This document shows, in pieces, positions 19,549 to 28,610 of a DNA stretch of 64,000 nucleotides. The translations under genes and the position numbers were made by a program. The notes below the pieces were generated by a model that did no database searches, was not told where the DNA came from, and saw only the letters and a program-made list of their open reading frames with translations. The first letter of the stretch is position 1. Every line of letters begins with the position of its first letter. Source of the stretch: Pseudomonas putida (GTDB lineage: Bacteria > Pseudomonadota > Gammaproteobacteria > Pseudomonadales > Pseudomonadaceae); NCBI GenBank assembly GCA_041879295.1, contig CP047152.1, forward strand, positions 2,981,501-3,045,500. Direction: 5' to 3'.

Positions 19549-20156
19549 CAGTCACGCCTCAGCAAGCCGCAAAACACGCCTTCGATGAAAAAGTCCTGTT
19601 CGGGCTGCACATCGATCGGCGCATAGGCTGGGTTGCGTGGCAACAGCCGGTAAGTGCCGCCTTGGCGTTGCAGGCGCTTGATGGTCACTTCGCCGTCCAG
19701 GCGCGCAACCACGATTTGCCCGTCGCGGGCGTCGGCCTGTTGCAGGATGCCGACCAGGTCACCGTCAAAGATGCCGTCGCCGATCATCGAGTCGCCCCGC
19801 ACCTTCAGCAGGTAGTCGGGGGTACGGCGGAACAGGCTGGGGTCGAGCAGCAACTGCTCGTGGATGTCCAGGTCCGGGCCGATGGGGGCACCTGCCGCCA
19901 CCTGGCCCAGCACGGGTACTTCGAGGATTTCTGGTCGACGCAGTGGTTCGGCCAGGCGTATGCCCCGGGCCTGGTTTGGCGTGACATCGATGTAACCGGC
20001 CTGGCACAGGGCGGTGATGTGCTTGCGTGCAACGCTGCGCGAGGCAAAACCGAAGCGCGTGGCGATATCCGCCAGGCTCGGCGGCTGACCATGCTCGGCA
20101 ATACGCTCACGGATGAATTCGAAAATGGCGCGGCGTTTGGGGGTAAGAGTGTCCAT
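19548..20156 (-). CDS. lexA2: LexA2 repressor of the mutasome operon
   Basis: A 202-residue LexA. The N-terminal winged helix runs from MDTLTPKRRAIFEFI to about residue 70. A88-G89 in QVAAGAPIG is the self-cleavage site, S123 in KVRGDSMIGDG the nucleophile and K160 in EVTIKRL the general base, so autoproteolysis should work. Starting at MDTLTPKRR (20156) fits the family; an ATG nine bases upstream lies inside the operator. LexA2 in P. putida is known to control only its own operon and to use a different operator from the housekeeping LexA1. Confidence 0.95.
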   Translation of the reverse strand: MDTLTPKRRAIFEFIRERIAEHGQPPSLADIATRFGFASRSVARKHITALCQAGYIDVTPNQARGIRLAEPLRRPEILEVPVLGQVAAGAPIGPDLDIHEQLLLDPSLFRRTPDYLLKVRGDSMIGDGIFDGDLVGILQQADARDGQIVVARLDGEVTIKRLQRQGGTYRLLPRNPAYAPIDVQPEQDFFIEGVFCGLLRRD

Positions 20157-20159
20157 GGA

Positions 20160-20171
20160 GCACATTTGTAC
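20160..20171 (-). promoter_or_regulatory. LexA2-type operator GTACAAATGTGC
   Basis: On the minus strand GTAC-N4-GTGC is an exact match to the motif published for P. putida LexA2. It lies only 3 bases ahead of the lexA2 ATG and spans the upstream alternative ATG, so the mRNA leader must be extremely short or absent. Confidence 0.85.
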
Positions 20172-20256
20172 TCTTTTCGGAGCACGCTGAACAGCCCCCT
20201 TCGTCGTCAGCTTTGGTTATGATCCCTTGGCTTGTGTTTTTTCATCTGGATATCCC

Positions 20257-20913
20257 ATGCTGACCGCCCTGCTGTTCGACCTTGACGGTACCCTCACCGA
20301 CACTGACACCCTGCACCTTCAGGCCTTTCGCCAACTGCTGCGTGAACACGATGGCCGCGAGCTGAGCCAGGCGCAGTTCGATGCCCAGGTCAGCGGCCGC
20401 GCCAACGGCGAGCTGTTCGCCGAGCTGTTCAGCGGCGCCAGTGTCGAACAGTGCCAGGCGTTGGCCGACCGCAAGGAAGCGCTGTTCCGCGCAATGTCGC
20501 CGTCGCTTGAACCGATGCCGGGCCTGTTGCGCCTGCTGGAGCATGCCCAGGCCCATGACATCGGCATGTGTGTGGTGACCAACGCACCGCGGCTGAACGC
20601 CGAGCACATGCTGAACGCCATGGGCCTTGGCCAGCACTTTGAACATGTGCTGGTGGCCGAAGAGCTGGCACGGCCCAAACCTGACCCGCTGCCCTACCTC
20701 ACCGGCCTGCAGCGGCTGGGTGCCGAGGCCGGGCAAGCGCTGGCCTTCGAGGACTCATTGCCGGGGACGGCCGCGGCCAGTAGCGCGGGGATCTTTACCG
20801 TGGGCGTGGCCACGACGCAGACGCCGGAGCGGTTGCTGGCAGCGGGAGCCAGGCTGGTTGTCGATGATTTCAATGATGCGGCGTTGTGGGCGCTGATCGA
20901 GCGTATGGCTTGA
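20257..20913 (+). CDS. HAD-superfamily phosphatase (beta-phosphoglucomutase/GS1-like)
   Basis: A 218-residue protein starting at ATG 20257, which opens with the HAD motif I MLTALLFDLDGTLTDTD. Motif II is VVTNAPRL near residue 113, motif III the Lys in ARPKPDP near 145, and motif IV AFEDSLPG near 166. A helical cap lies between residues 15 and 80, placing it in subfamily I. The substrate is probably a small phosphorylated metabolite. It is divergent from lexA2 and has no obvious link with the mutasome. Confidence 0.9.
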   Translation: MLTALLFDLDGTLTDTDTLHLQAFRQLLREHDGRELSQAQFDAQVSGRANGELFAELFSGASVEQCQALADRKEALFRAMSPSLEPMPGLLRLLEHAQAHDIGMCVVTNAPRLNAEHMLNAMGLGQHFEHVLVAEELARPKPDPLPYLTGLQRLGAEAGQALAFEDSLPGTAAASSAGIFTVGVATTQTPERLLAAGARLVVDDFNDAALWALIERMA

Positions 20914-21079
20914 GATGTGGGATGTGTTTGAGACTGAGTGCCGCAGGGGCTGCGCCCGGTCTCGACACAAACACGAACTCCAGGTCGTACCTCTCGCCCC
21001 CCTGCCGAGCGCCAAGAGTGGCCATGCCTGGAGCAGCCTCGTGCTGTTAAAAGGCCCGTGCAGAAGCACTCATGGTGCC

Positions 21080-21480
21080 AAGGCCCGCTGCACTTCACTC
21101 ACAGTGGTCGCCAAGCTGCTCAGGTGCAAGCTCGACACCCGCTCCACCGGCGCTTGATCCAGCGGCCGTTGCAAGGCGCTGCGCTTTCCACCAGGCGTCG
21201 CTTGAAACGCAACTGGCGGTCACCGAACAGGCGTCGCGCGCACAGCCGCGCGAGATGGCCACCGACGTTGAAACTGAAACGCCGGGTCAGGTTATCCACC
21301 GACACTTCTTCGCTCAGCTGGTCGAAGCGTCGTAGGCAAGGCTGTACGTGGCGTTGTTCTCGTTGACCAATGCGGCCAGGCGCAAGGCCTTGTCGTACTC
21401 GTAGCGAAGCCGCTGGCCCTTGGCGTTCTGGCGGCTGCTCACGCGAAGTACACTGCAACTGTGAGGTCTGGGCCTTGCAT
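21080..21480 (-). pseudogene. Rhs/YD-repeat remnant (leftmost fragment)
   Basis: Minus-strand frames contain YD-repeat text in two registers: KGQRLRYEYDKALRLAALV and, after a frameshift near 21320, LSEEVSVDNLTRRFSFNVGG. Toward the left end another frame closes with SSLATTVSEVQRALAP and a stop near 21083, which I cannot identify. The fragment has no start or C-terminal core and is decayed. From the HAD stop at 20913 to 21080 I see nothing coding. Confidence 0.7.
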
Positions 21481-21485
21481 TTATA

Positions 21486-22091
21486 TCAAGGAAATCGCTG
21501 TTCTTCATAACCATTAGGAAAGACATTTATTATACTCACCAACTCGCCGGACTCATATTTGAAATTTACGTCGAAGTCACTAAATACAGATTCAACATGC
21601 TCTTTTTGCCGAACATGTATTTTTTCTAGGCGAGAATCAACGTAGACATAATTTGACTCACTACATCCGTACTGGCCCCAATTCATGCTTTTCACCACCG
21701 CGCCCTCTTCAAGCAATGAAGTCGAAACATTCCTGAGCTTTCCGCTACTGGCAAAACAGATCCGTTCAATACATTCGCCACTATAGCGATAGAACTCCTT
21801 ATTGATGATATTTTCAGACTGCCCATAAATCTCAACAAAGATCACCTTGTCATACTCATCCAAATGATACAGATGAGTATTTTTAATATGAACTGGAATT
21901 TTTTTTAAAACTTTCCCTTTCTTAAAGCCCGCCCGCTCGATCTCATATGGGCTGACGTTATATAACGCCCCATTGCTTATTACTATTTTTCTCGCTCTGG
22001 ATAAAGCCTCAGACAAACAAGAAGACAGGACCTCCTCTGCTCGAGATTCAATATCTAAATATTTTCCTTCAAGATCTTTCAAGTTATTCAT
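21486..22091 (-). CDS. hypothetical protein, candidate Rhs immunity gene
   Basis: A 201-residue acidic, AT-rich protein (MNNLKDLEGKYLDIESRAEE...FPNGYEEQRFP) I do not recognise. No signal peptide or membrane helix is seen. Its size, low GC against the host, minus-strand orientation and position directly after a rhs fragment match the other immunity-type genes of this array, so an immunity role is the best guess. No toxin tip is left beside it. Confidence 0.55.
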   Translation of the reverse strand: MNNLKDLEGKYLDIESRAEEVLSSCLSEALSRARKIVISNGALYNVSPYEIERAGFKKGKVLKKIPVHIKNTHLYHLDEYDKVIFVEIYGQSENIINKEFYRYSGECIERICFASSGKLRNVSTSLLEEGAVVKSMNWGQYGCSESNYVYVDSRLEKIHVRQKEHVESVFSDFDVNFKYESGELVSIINVFPNGYEEQRFP

Positions 22092-22229
22092 GCTTTGTCC
22101 AATCCAGAATATATTCCATGGGCAATTTCAGAATCGATCATATCCAACACGCTCAAGAAGTCACCACTCTTATCTATATCGTCCAGACGATCTACTTATA
22201 AGCATTGGTGTGAATGCTTGCATGATTGG

Positions 22230-22400
22230 GTAGGACGATGTTCACCCAGGTTCAACTGGTGCAGATGCCCGCAGCCGAATTACAAGTAGTTGAGGTTGCG
22301 ATTATCCGTCGGGTCGTACTGGTGACGACGATGGATCGAATCGTAAGCATAGACTACCAGCAGCGACGTTAACGCCGAGGCAGTTGGAGAGTTTACCGCT
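22230..22400 (-). pseudogene. short Rhs fragment
   Basis: The segment resembles the HLHQLNLDGQ-type Rhs text found at 25.37 kb and other YD-repeat phrases, with internal stops. The rest of the gap 22092-22604 is AT-rich and holds no gene I can support. Confidence 0.5.
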
Positions 22401-22604
22401 GTTCAATTCAAGCGAACAACCGGGATGGTACTTGTTGCTTAGTATTATTCATTCGAAAATACCATTAGGGAAATTCTGGAGAATCTATTTTCGTACAACG
22501 CCTACAACGGCGCCCTCAACAGACTTAATTAAACGCTTTTGCTGGGCCCACTTAAAGGCAGCAGAGTCAGAAGAACACACACCATTAAAGATTAACTTAA
22601 ATTT

Positions 22605-23072
22605 TCAGCCAAAATACCGAAACATTTCTTTCACGTCTTTGTCGCCCATCGGGGAATAGGACGGGTAGTCACGCTTACTTCCCGTCAAAGAGGTCTCATT
22701 ATCAAAAATATCAACAAGCCTCACATTATCAGCCACGCCGTACACATACCTCACCGACTCTTGATTTGACGGCCTATAATCCGATTCGTAAGCAACAATT
22801 CTCCAGTCACCCTCAGCCTTACGATCAAAAAGCGAATAAGAATCTAATATGACAGGGTCACCCAAGCGCTCGAAAGAAACTGAATCAACCACAGGAACAG
22901 TAAGAACCTTGTCAAAAATCTCCACTACATGGCCAAGGCTATTTGGGGTCATAATGCGACCAACCCCATATTTTTTGGAGCCTAATGCGAAGCAAAATAT
23001 ATCCCCGCTTTTTATTTTTTTATAACTTGTTTTTATTCTTTCTTCCCACTCATAAACCTTAAGCGACGTCAT
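22605..23072 (-). CDS. Imm26-type immunity protein
   Basis: A 155-residue protein. ATG 23072 is chosen because AGAGGT lies six bases upstream; longer in-frame starts lack a binding site. KIKSGDIFCFALGSKKYGVG near residue 18 is the characteristic opening of Imm26-family proteins (a Gly-Asp-Ile-Phe turn followed by a K/R-Y-G-x-G-R strand). Such proteins neutralise the toxin tips of Rhs and related polymorphic toxins. No intact cognate toxin is present here; it is an orphan immunity gene in the array. Confidence 0.65.
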   Translation of the reverse strand: MTSLKVYEWEERIKTSYKKIKSGDIFCFALGSKKYGVGRIMTPNSLGHVVEIFDKVLTVPVVDSVSFERLGDPVILDSYSLFDRKAEGDWRIVAYESDYRPSNQESVRYVYGVADNVRLVDIFDNETSLTGSKRDYPSYSPMGDKDVKEMFRYFG

Positions 23073-23137
23073 CCGCAACCTCTTCATGGCACTTCTACAC
23101 CTGAGACACAACAAACAATCACGCATAAATTCGACAG

Positions 23138-23731
23138 CTAGACTTTGTAAAGGTGCACTTTTGAATTTTTGTCGTAAAAATACAAGCCAACCACGCTTTC
23201 GCCATCTCGCTCAATGAATATTTCTGTACCAGGAGCACTATTGCTTGCATAAGCAAGCATTGATACTATCCGTGCTGCTTCACACCTATATTCATAGCAC
23301 CAATATTCACCATCGTCCTCCAGGCGGCATGATATATCTGGGACTCGATTCTCAAATATGACCCCAGACGCCCTAATAGCCTTTCCTTCATCGTCAAAGC
23401 GGACTGAATAGGTCGACTGCCCCTCCACCTGATATATCTCAGTCTCTATTACTGTAGAGTTCACACCATATATATCAGACTTACAAAGGCCATGCTGCTC
23501 AGAATAATAGAACTTAAAGCAATTTTTTTTATTCTTTGGCTCAGCGCTTAGCATGGGAGACGGAGTCACCCCAGCCAGTTCCAACCCATAAGGCAATATA
23601 GAAAGGCTTGGCCCCTTAGACCATTTTACTTCTTCGCTTGTTATGCGCTGCATGCCTGTACTTTCAGAAAGCCCCATATCAAGCTTAGATTTTAAAATCC
23701 CAAGCAAATCCTTAAATTTATCAGGAATCAC
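23138..23731 (-). CDS. hypothetical protein, candidate Rhs immunity gene
   Basis: About 197 residues from GTG 23731, preceded by AGGAGGTGGTC, a strong binding site. The protein is acidic and cytoplasmic in character (ESTGMQRITSEEVKWSKGPS, later DDGEYWCYEYRCEAARIVSM, then EIFIERDGESVVGLYFYDKN). I do not recognise the family. Context between two immunity genes and low GC suggest an orphan immunity protein. Confidence 0.55.
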   Translation of the reverse strand: MIPDKFKDLLGILKSKLDMGLSESTGMQRITSEEVKWSKGPSLSILPYGLELAGVTPSPMLSAEPKNKKNCFKFYYSEQHGLCKSDIYGVNSTVIETEIYQVEGQSTYSVRFDDEGKAIRASGVIFENRVPDISCRLEDDGEYWCYEYRCEAARIVSMLAYASNSAPGTEIFIERDGESVVGLYFYDKNSKVHLYKV

Positions 23732-23794
23732 GACCACCTCCTAACAGCAAAATTTTACCGCTATTTAGTTGCTCAACACATAAGACAAACCATT

Positions 23795-24178
23795 CTAAAC
23801 AACCAACTCAACTGCGCTACCATTAAAAAGTTCCTGCAACGCTTCTCGCAAGGAAGAAATCCGCCCTGCCAGCTCTAAAACTCCTTCATCAAATTTCACA
23901 AGGATGCTTGAACCACCCAAGCTATCAATGAACGGCGGCTTGACCTCAACCCTAAGACCACTTTCCTCCAAGACTAATTTTTTTATAGCGCCCGCCATTT
24001 CATAGGTTGCGCCCGAAACTTGCAACCCAATACCATCATCAACACTCAAATTATCTTCATCATCTAAGCGAGTCATTATCAGATAATTTACAGGATCAAC
24101 ACCGCCCTCACCAATGGCAACCACTAAAACATCGTTTTCTTCATAGCACTCGATGCTTGACGCGACGAAATTATTCAT
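23795..24178 (-). CDS. Imm10-like immunity protein paired with a deaminase toxin remnant
   Basis: A 127-residue acidic protein. VDPVNYLIMTRLDDEDNLS followed by DDGIGLQVSG and a C-terminal SSILVKFDEG resemble the Imm10 family. Its ATG overlaps the stop of the preceding toxin remnant (ATGAATAA), the tight arrangement expected for a toxin tip and its cognate immunity gene. Family assignment is by pattern only. Confidence 0.6.
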   Translation of the reverse strand: MNNFVASSIECYEENDVLVVAIGEGGVDPVNYLIMTRLDDEDNLSVDDGIGLQVSGATYEMAGAIKKLVLEESGLRVEVKPPFIDSLGGSSILVKFDEGVLELAGRISSLREALQELFNGSAVELVV

Positions 24179-24370
24179 AGAACCCTACATCCCTAACCGC
24201 CCCAGAACCAGATACTGCATGAGTAGCGAGGGTGTTCTTTGAAACCCCTATTGCTGCCTCATCTGGCGACATATTTCCACTTTGCCAAACACCAGTGGCC
24301 TTTCACATTGCCGCTGCTGTCGTACAAAGTTGCAATCGCATTATGTGTTCCCTTGCCGGATCCAAATGAA
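24171..24370 (-). pseudogene. deaminase-type Rhs toxin tip remnant (Pput_2613-like)
   Basis: Minus-strand frames read FGSGKGTHNAIATLYDSSG and, after a frameshift near 24295, WQSGNMSPDEAAIGVSKNTL then ATHAVSGSGAVRDVGFYE and TAA at 24171-24173. The GTHNA-x-ATLYDSSGN and SGNM-x-PDEAA text matches what I recall of the Pput_2613-like deaminase toxin family. The zinc-binding Cys pair that should follow is missing, so an internal deletion removed the active site. The stop overlaps the immunity gene start. Confidence 0.6.
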
Positions 24371-24477
24371 AGCTCAGCGGGTCAACATAGACACTTGGAT
24401 GTACCTATTGAAAACGTTCCCCCCCCAACACCAGCAACCTAAAGCCCCCATTACAAACGCCCGCTCCAAAAACCAAT

Positions 24478-24957
24478 CTAGATAACAATCAATTTATCCT
24501 TTGAATATCCAACGGGCCATCTGCCAGAACAATATAACTCAACCATCTTCAACCAGACACTGTCTTCCCCATAGTAGCACTCAGAGACATACTGGCGAAA
24601 CGCAAAACAAGCCGCGTTTCTAGCAGCCACACTAAAGTCATGCGCACCCGACAAAAACTTATCTTTGGGAACATTCCTCACCGACTGCAGTACAGCTTTA
24701 CTTACTCCAAGCCTAAGATCAAGCAAATCCTTAGGCGGCTTCGGAAAAAACTTGAACGGATCATCTTGAGTGGGAGTGGTCGGTAACCACTCAAGGTCTT
24801 CATAAGCACCAAGAAATTCAGCCTCTACCGGTTCAACAAAGACCTTAAACACGCTCTCTATATATATAACATTTTCAAATTTATCAGCCACCTCCCCCAT
24901 CTTAGAAAAAAAGTTCGCACGCCCAATTTCATCAATCAGGTTTTGAAAATCCAGCAT
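24478..24957 (-). CDS. hypothetical protein, candidate Rhs immunity gene
   Basis: A 159-residue protein (MLDFQNLIDEIGRANFFSKM...), acidic, no membrane segment, family not recognised. It starts a few bases after the end of a rhs core fragment whose tip has been reduced to about a dozen residues (RKALLPRAMTDLRV), so the toxin appears deleted while the immunity gene was kept. Confidence 0.55.
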   Translation of the reverse strand: MLDFQNLIDEIGRANFFSKMGEVADKFENVIYIESVFKVFVEPVEAEFLGAYEDLEWLPTTPTQDDPFKFFPKPPKDLLDLRLGVSKAVLQSVRNVPKDKFLSGAHDFSVAARNAACFAFRQYVSECYYGEDSVWLKMVELYCSGRWPVGYSKDKLIVI

Positions 24958-24959
24958 TT

Positions 24960-25640
24960 TAAACCCTCAAATCTGTCATGGCGCGCGGCAGCAAGGCTTT
25001 CCTGCAGCTTACCAGCCCTAGCGGATCAACACACCCAGTGGGTTCCGGCCCATATTTATAAAAATTACTACCGCCTTCAAGCCCAATTGGTTCCTAAGTA
25101 ATGAACATCTCAGTTTCAGGACCATAATAAAGAAGAGTATTATAGTTAAGATTGATTTCACTATCAAAATACTGCCCTTAACGATTGTGCCGTCTCTGTC
25201 CGTCAGTTCCAGCGGCGTACCAACCTGGTCCGTATGGAAGTAATAGACCTTCTGCCCTTCCCCCTTCAACCTGATCAACCCGCGCCAACGGCGCATAGCT
25301 ACCCGGCTCGGACAGGTACACCTCCCGGTGCAGGTCGTCGCGCTCCATGTCACTGGTCACCTGCCCATCCAGGTTCAGCTGGTGCAAGTGACCGCTGCCA
25401 TAGTACGGCTGATTGACCTTGCGCCCATCCGGCAGGTTCCACGCTCGCACAGCGTGTGGAGCTCCGGCCGCTCGGCATTTCCGCCTTGGGTTTCCCAGCG
25501 ATAATGCCAGCCCAGGTCCAGGGCGTTGTGGGTCGCCATCAGGCCCTCGGCGTTGCTGAAGCTGCGCACGGGGTCGCCGTTGCGGTTGATCACCGCGCTC
25601 AGCCGGCCGTGAGCGCTCTCACCAAATACAAAGCCGAATG
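24960..25640 (-). pseudogene. Rhs core 3' fragment
   Basis: Decayed minus-strand Rhs core: HTDQVGTPLELTDRDGTIVK, YFDSEINLNYNTLLYYGPET, an in-frame stop, then EPIGLEGGSNFYKYG and DPLGL, the hyperconserved end of the core before a variable tip. The right end has GHLHQLNLDGQVTSDMERDD. Frameshifts and a stop show it is not functional as a single gene. Confidence 0.8.
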
Positions 25641-25708
25641 TTGATGCCCGATACTATGCTCGCGATTTTGTGTAGCCCGCCCGCCATTAAGCGCCCCAGC
25701 AACAGCGC

Positions 25709-26239
25709 TCACCCATCAAATCTTCTGATAAAATAGTTATATTCTTCCGAAGAGTTGAGCAGTTCAGCTGTTTTATTTTCAAGCTCTTCTGCACCATCAT
25801 CATCCGTAACAGTGACAAATAGCATCGGCTCCTGAATCTTAAAGGATGAAAAGAAACCTTCCCTACGCAGAGAACTTAAAACATTAACCATGAGCGAGAG
25901 CAGCCTTTCTTTAAAACGTAAGATATCGCTTCGGGCACTTGCCTCTCTCAGGTCCTTACAAATATCTTTGAAATACTCCCCCTTCCACCCCTCGTATTTC
26001 CATTCTGAAGAAGCCCACTTATAGTAGGGCATCAACTCTTCACGCTCTTCTTCACCTTCCCCCTTAAGTTTCTCCTCAAGTGCCTCAACGGAATTAACCG
26101 CAACCGCCATGGTCATAGCGCTACTATCCGTATAAAGCGCGCAAGCGTAGAACTGCTCATCCGGATGTTCCACACTCAAATCTTGCAGAGCTTTTGTCAC
26201 CAAGGTTAAAGCCGTGCTCTCTAATGCCTGCCAATTCAT
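25709..26239 (-). CDS. DUF4303-like putative immunity protein
   Basis: A 176-residue acidic protein. EQFYACALYTDSSAMTMAVA near residue 28 and YYKWASSEWKYEGWKGEYFK near 75 fit the DUF4303 family, which often occurs beside polymorphic toxins. The preceding tip is gone: DNA to its right is only a YD-repeat fragment. Probably an orphan immunity gene. Confidence 0.6.
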   Translation of the reverse strand: MNWQALESTALTLVTKALQDLSVEHPDEQFYACALYTDSSAMTMAVAVNSVEALEEKLKGEGEEEREELMPYYKWASSEWKYEGWKGEYFKDICKDLREASARSDILRFKERLLSLMVNVLSSLRREGFFSSFKIQEPMLFVTVTDDDGAEELENKTAELLNSSEEYNYFIRRFDG

Positions 26240-26254
26240 TGCACTCTCCTGTTC

Positions 26255-26450
26255 AGTTCGACATCATCGACAACCAATTATTCTCGTTGACCAACGCGGT
26301 CAGGCGAATGGCCCTGTCGTACTCGTAGCGACTCTGTAGACGCTGCAGGTAAAGGTTTCCGTGGTGACGTCCGGGTGGCTGATGCGCTGCACTTCGCCGT
26401 CGGGCTTGCGCTCCAGCGTGGATGGTCTGATTACGCGCATTAGTTACGCT
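26255..26450 (-). pseudogene. short Rhs YD-repeat fragment
   Basis: Minus-strand text includes RYEYDRAIRLTALVNENN, nearly the same phrase as at 21.4 kb. It is truncated on both sides. The AT-rich DNA from 26451 to 26574 holds nothing I can support. Confidence 0.6.
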
Positions 26451-26574
26451 AGTCAGATCACATACAAAATAAGAATTTGCAAGAAGATGATAGTTCTCCC
26501 CAGGCGATTACATAAACGAAACCACATAACAAACAAACCGATTAAAACTTCTTTCAAACCAAAAGCACGAATCC

Positions 26575-27006
26575 TTACAGCGGAGAACGACGCCATCTAT
26601 CATCAAAGCTTAAAACTTCTTTTTTCTTTATTTTCCAGTAGCCACCTTTAGACACTAAATACATCTTGGAGCACGTTTCAGCACCTTTAGTTTGCTGCAC
26701 TTGAACTGTCAGCATTTTTTCATCACCACCCAGAAGCTCTAACTCATCAGTCGCAGGATCATAAGTGGCAGGCTTAGTGCACCCAAGATCCATGAGGCGC
26801 CCGTAGTTAAATTTATCCTTGACTGAATATCTATCAAGTATTTCTTCAAGCTTTCTTGCGTATTTATCTTTTAGCTCAAGATCTTCTACTCCCTGAGCCA
26901 GATTTTTTTTACGCTGATCAAAAAACTCAATCTCCCAGCAGTTCATTTCCCTCATGAAAGCTATCAGTTCACCAGGAGGGGTCATCACTACATTTTCCTT
27001 GGTCAT
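26575..27006 (-). CDS. NTF2-fold (RhsI-type) immunity protein
   Basis: A 143-residue protein. LIAFMREMNCWEIEFFDQRK near residue 13 and the later LLGGDEKMLTVQVQQTKGAE and GGYWKIKKKEV match the NTF2-fold immunity family associated with Rhs nucleases. It starts immediately after a broken endonuclease-type toxin tip, its presumed cognate. A diverged paralogue lies at 29945-30381. Confidence 0.7.
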   Translation of the reverse strand: MTKENVVMTPPGELIAFMREMNCWEIEFFDQRKKNLAQGVEDLELKDKYARKLEEILDRYSVKDKFNYGRLMDLGCTKPATYDPATDELELLGGDEKMLTVQVQQTKGAETCSKMYLVSKGGYWKIKKKEVLSFDDRWRRSPL

Positions 27007-27009
27007 GTT

Positions 27010-27510
27010 AATTCCCTAAAACACCTTCAAGGATATTCTCACCTTGACGATGTGCGTCATAGGTTATGAAAGTCGATCGCTTGCCACTATTACCATACAC
27101 GAAGTTTAGCTCTACATCCACAACGCCATTTTTTCTTAATGACATTAGCAATTTGCGCTTCAAATACTTTAGATTGGCTAGGATTAGCCCCCTTTAACAG
27201 AGGGTGCACGCCGTCATTACCACTGCCCCATCTAAAAGCCTGCCAATTAAATGCACTGTATCATCATCAGAGTTCCACATCATTCGAGCCCACGCTCTGG
27301 ACGTGGCGTTAGTTGCTCCACTACCTTGATTCACATCGTTTAAAGTGATGATTGCGGTTGCTTTTAGGCGTTGACCTGCCGGCCCTGTCACACCATTAGT
27401 CCTGACACACGAACCTAATGGGTCAAGCCAGCCCGAGGAACTGGGCGCATTATTGTAAAGGTCTGAACTACCTAGTAAGCCTATTGGATCTTGCGTAATG
27501 AATAGCGCCA
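27010..27510 (-). pseudogene. Rhs 3' end with a frameshifted DNA/RNA endonuclease-type toxin tip
   Basis: The core end reads FITQDPIGLLGSSDLYNNAP then WLDPLG, followed by a tip: KATAIITLNDVNQGSG, TSRAWARMMWNSDDDTVHLI, GRLLDG. After frameshifts the tip continues as PSQSKVFEAQIANVIKK, then KNGVVDVELNFVYGNSGKRS and ILEGVLGN with its stop just before the NTF2-type immunity gene. The pattern DDD-x2-HLIG-x-LL followed by a basic/aromatic beta tail fits nonspecific endonuclease tips, where DDAGHIIG is usual. Frameshifts near 27200 and 27130 inactivate it. Confidence 0.65.
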
Positions 27511-27539
27511 CCTCGGGGTCATAGTCCCGAAAGGTATTA

Positions 27540-27990
27540 TAATGTAGTCAGGATTCATCCTCATTGTACTGCCTTGGATAACTCAGATTCTGGTCTGACC
27601 TGTTTGATCGACAAATTTTCTATCGCGCCCCAAGACCGATACGTTGCCTGCCAAACGATCTTGCCGTTGCTGTCCGTCAACTCCAACGGCGTACCAATCT
27701 GATCCGTATGGAAGTAATAGACCTTCTGTTCTTACCCTTCAGCCTGATCAACCCGCGCCAACGGCCATAGCTACCCGGCTCGTACAGGTACAGGTGTTCT
27801 GCCCAGGCGTCTCTGCGTGCAGCATTCGCAATGCCTTGCCAGAGAAAGCGCTTCTGCTCAACCTCACCATTGATTTCAGCCCGCTTGGCCACCCGCCGTC
27901 CCAGGCTGTCATACCGGTACCGCCCGGTGCCCTCCAGTCTGCCACTGACATACATTTCAGCTTTAACCAGCCGATTCTCACGGTCATATG
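27540..27990 (-). pseudogene. Rhs core fragment
   Basis: Minus-strand text: YDRENRLVKAEMYVSGRLEG, RYRYDSLGRRVAKRAEINGE, QKRFLWQGIA, and after frameshifts a DQIGTPLELTDS-like segment. It lacks a C-terminal tip. From 27991 to 28199 I see AT-rich DNA without a gene. Confidence 0.75.
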
Positions 27991-28199
27991 CAGTAGAAGA
28001 AAAACATTGCCTCTACCTATACCGCGGCAGAGTCAACTAACCCACTAGTTATTAAAGATTACATCTTTAGCATCTTAATATCTGCAACAGAGGTTTTAAA
28101 TCAATAACACATACCTGCACATCCAAAATCAGATCCGAACACTAAAAATACTGACACAGAACGCCAACCCCAGGCACCTCGGCACCTATGTCGAGCTTA

Positions 28200-28610
28200 T
28201 CATTCACCTTCATATAATCCCGCATACTTCAAGCCATTATAATTCGACTTTAGGGGCTTGGAAATATTCGTACCGCCATCGGAGTACCAAAAAATTGCAT
28301 TAGCCTTAGCAACACCAAGCCTCAAGCACTCTGCCTTTAAATCCTCAATACAACTGGAGTCAACCGCAGATTCAATCAAGATTTCATCTAAACTCACCTC
28401 CTCCGCTTTCCTTGGGATGATCCCGATGAAATCCTCGTCATACCATCTCACACCAATATCTCTGCAAAACCCACAAACCTTGTATGCCGGATCATCCAAA
28501 TCCACAGAATAGTCCAACTCGAAATACTTTAGGTAGTCATCCTCCGAAGAGAAATTTACACCTACCCAAACATGAATTTTTTCATACCGCTCAATATCAT
28601 AAGAATTCAT
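28200..28610 (-). CDS. Imm22-type immunity protein
   Basis: A 136-residue acidic protein. HVWVGVNFSSEDDYLKYFEL near residue 13, then VCGFCRDIGVRWYDEDFIGI and ANAIFWYSDGG are characteristic of Imm22. ATG 28610 directly abuts the stop of the upstream toxin-like gene (TAAATG). Both genes of this pair appear intact, which is unusual in this array. Confidence 0.75.
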   Translation of the reverse strand: MNSYDIERYEKIHVWVGVNFSSEDDYLKYFELDYSVDLDDPAYKVCGFCRDIGVRWYDEDFIGIIPRKAEEVSLDEILIESAVDSSCIEDLKAECLRLGVAKANAIFWYSDGGTNISKPLKSNYNGLKYAGLYEGE

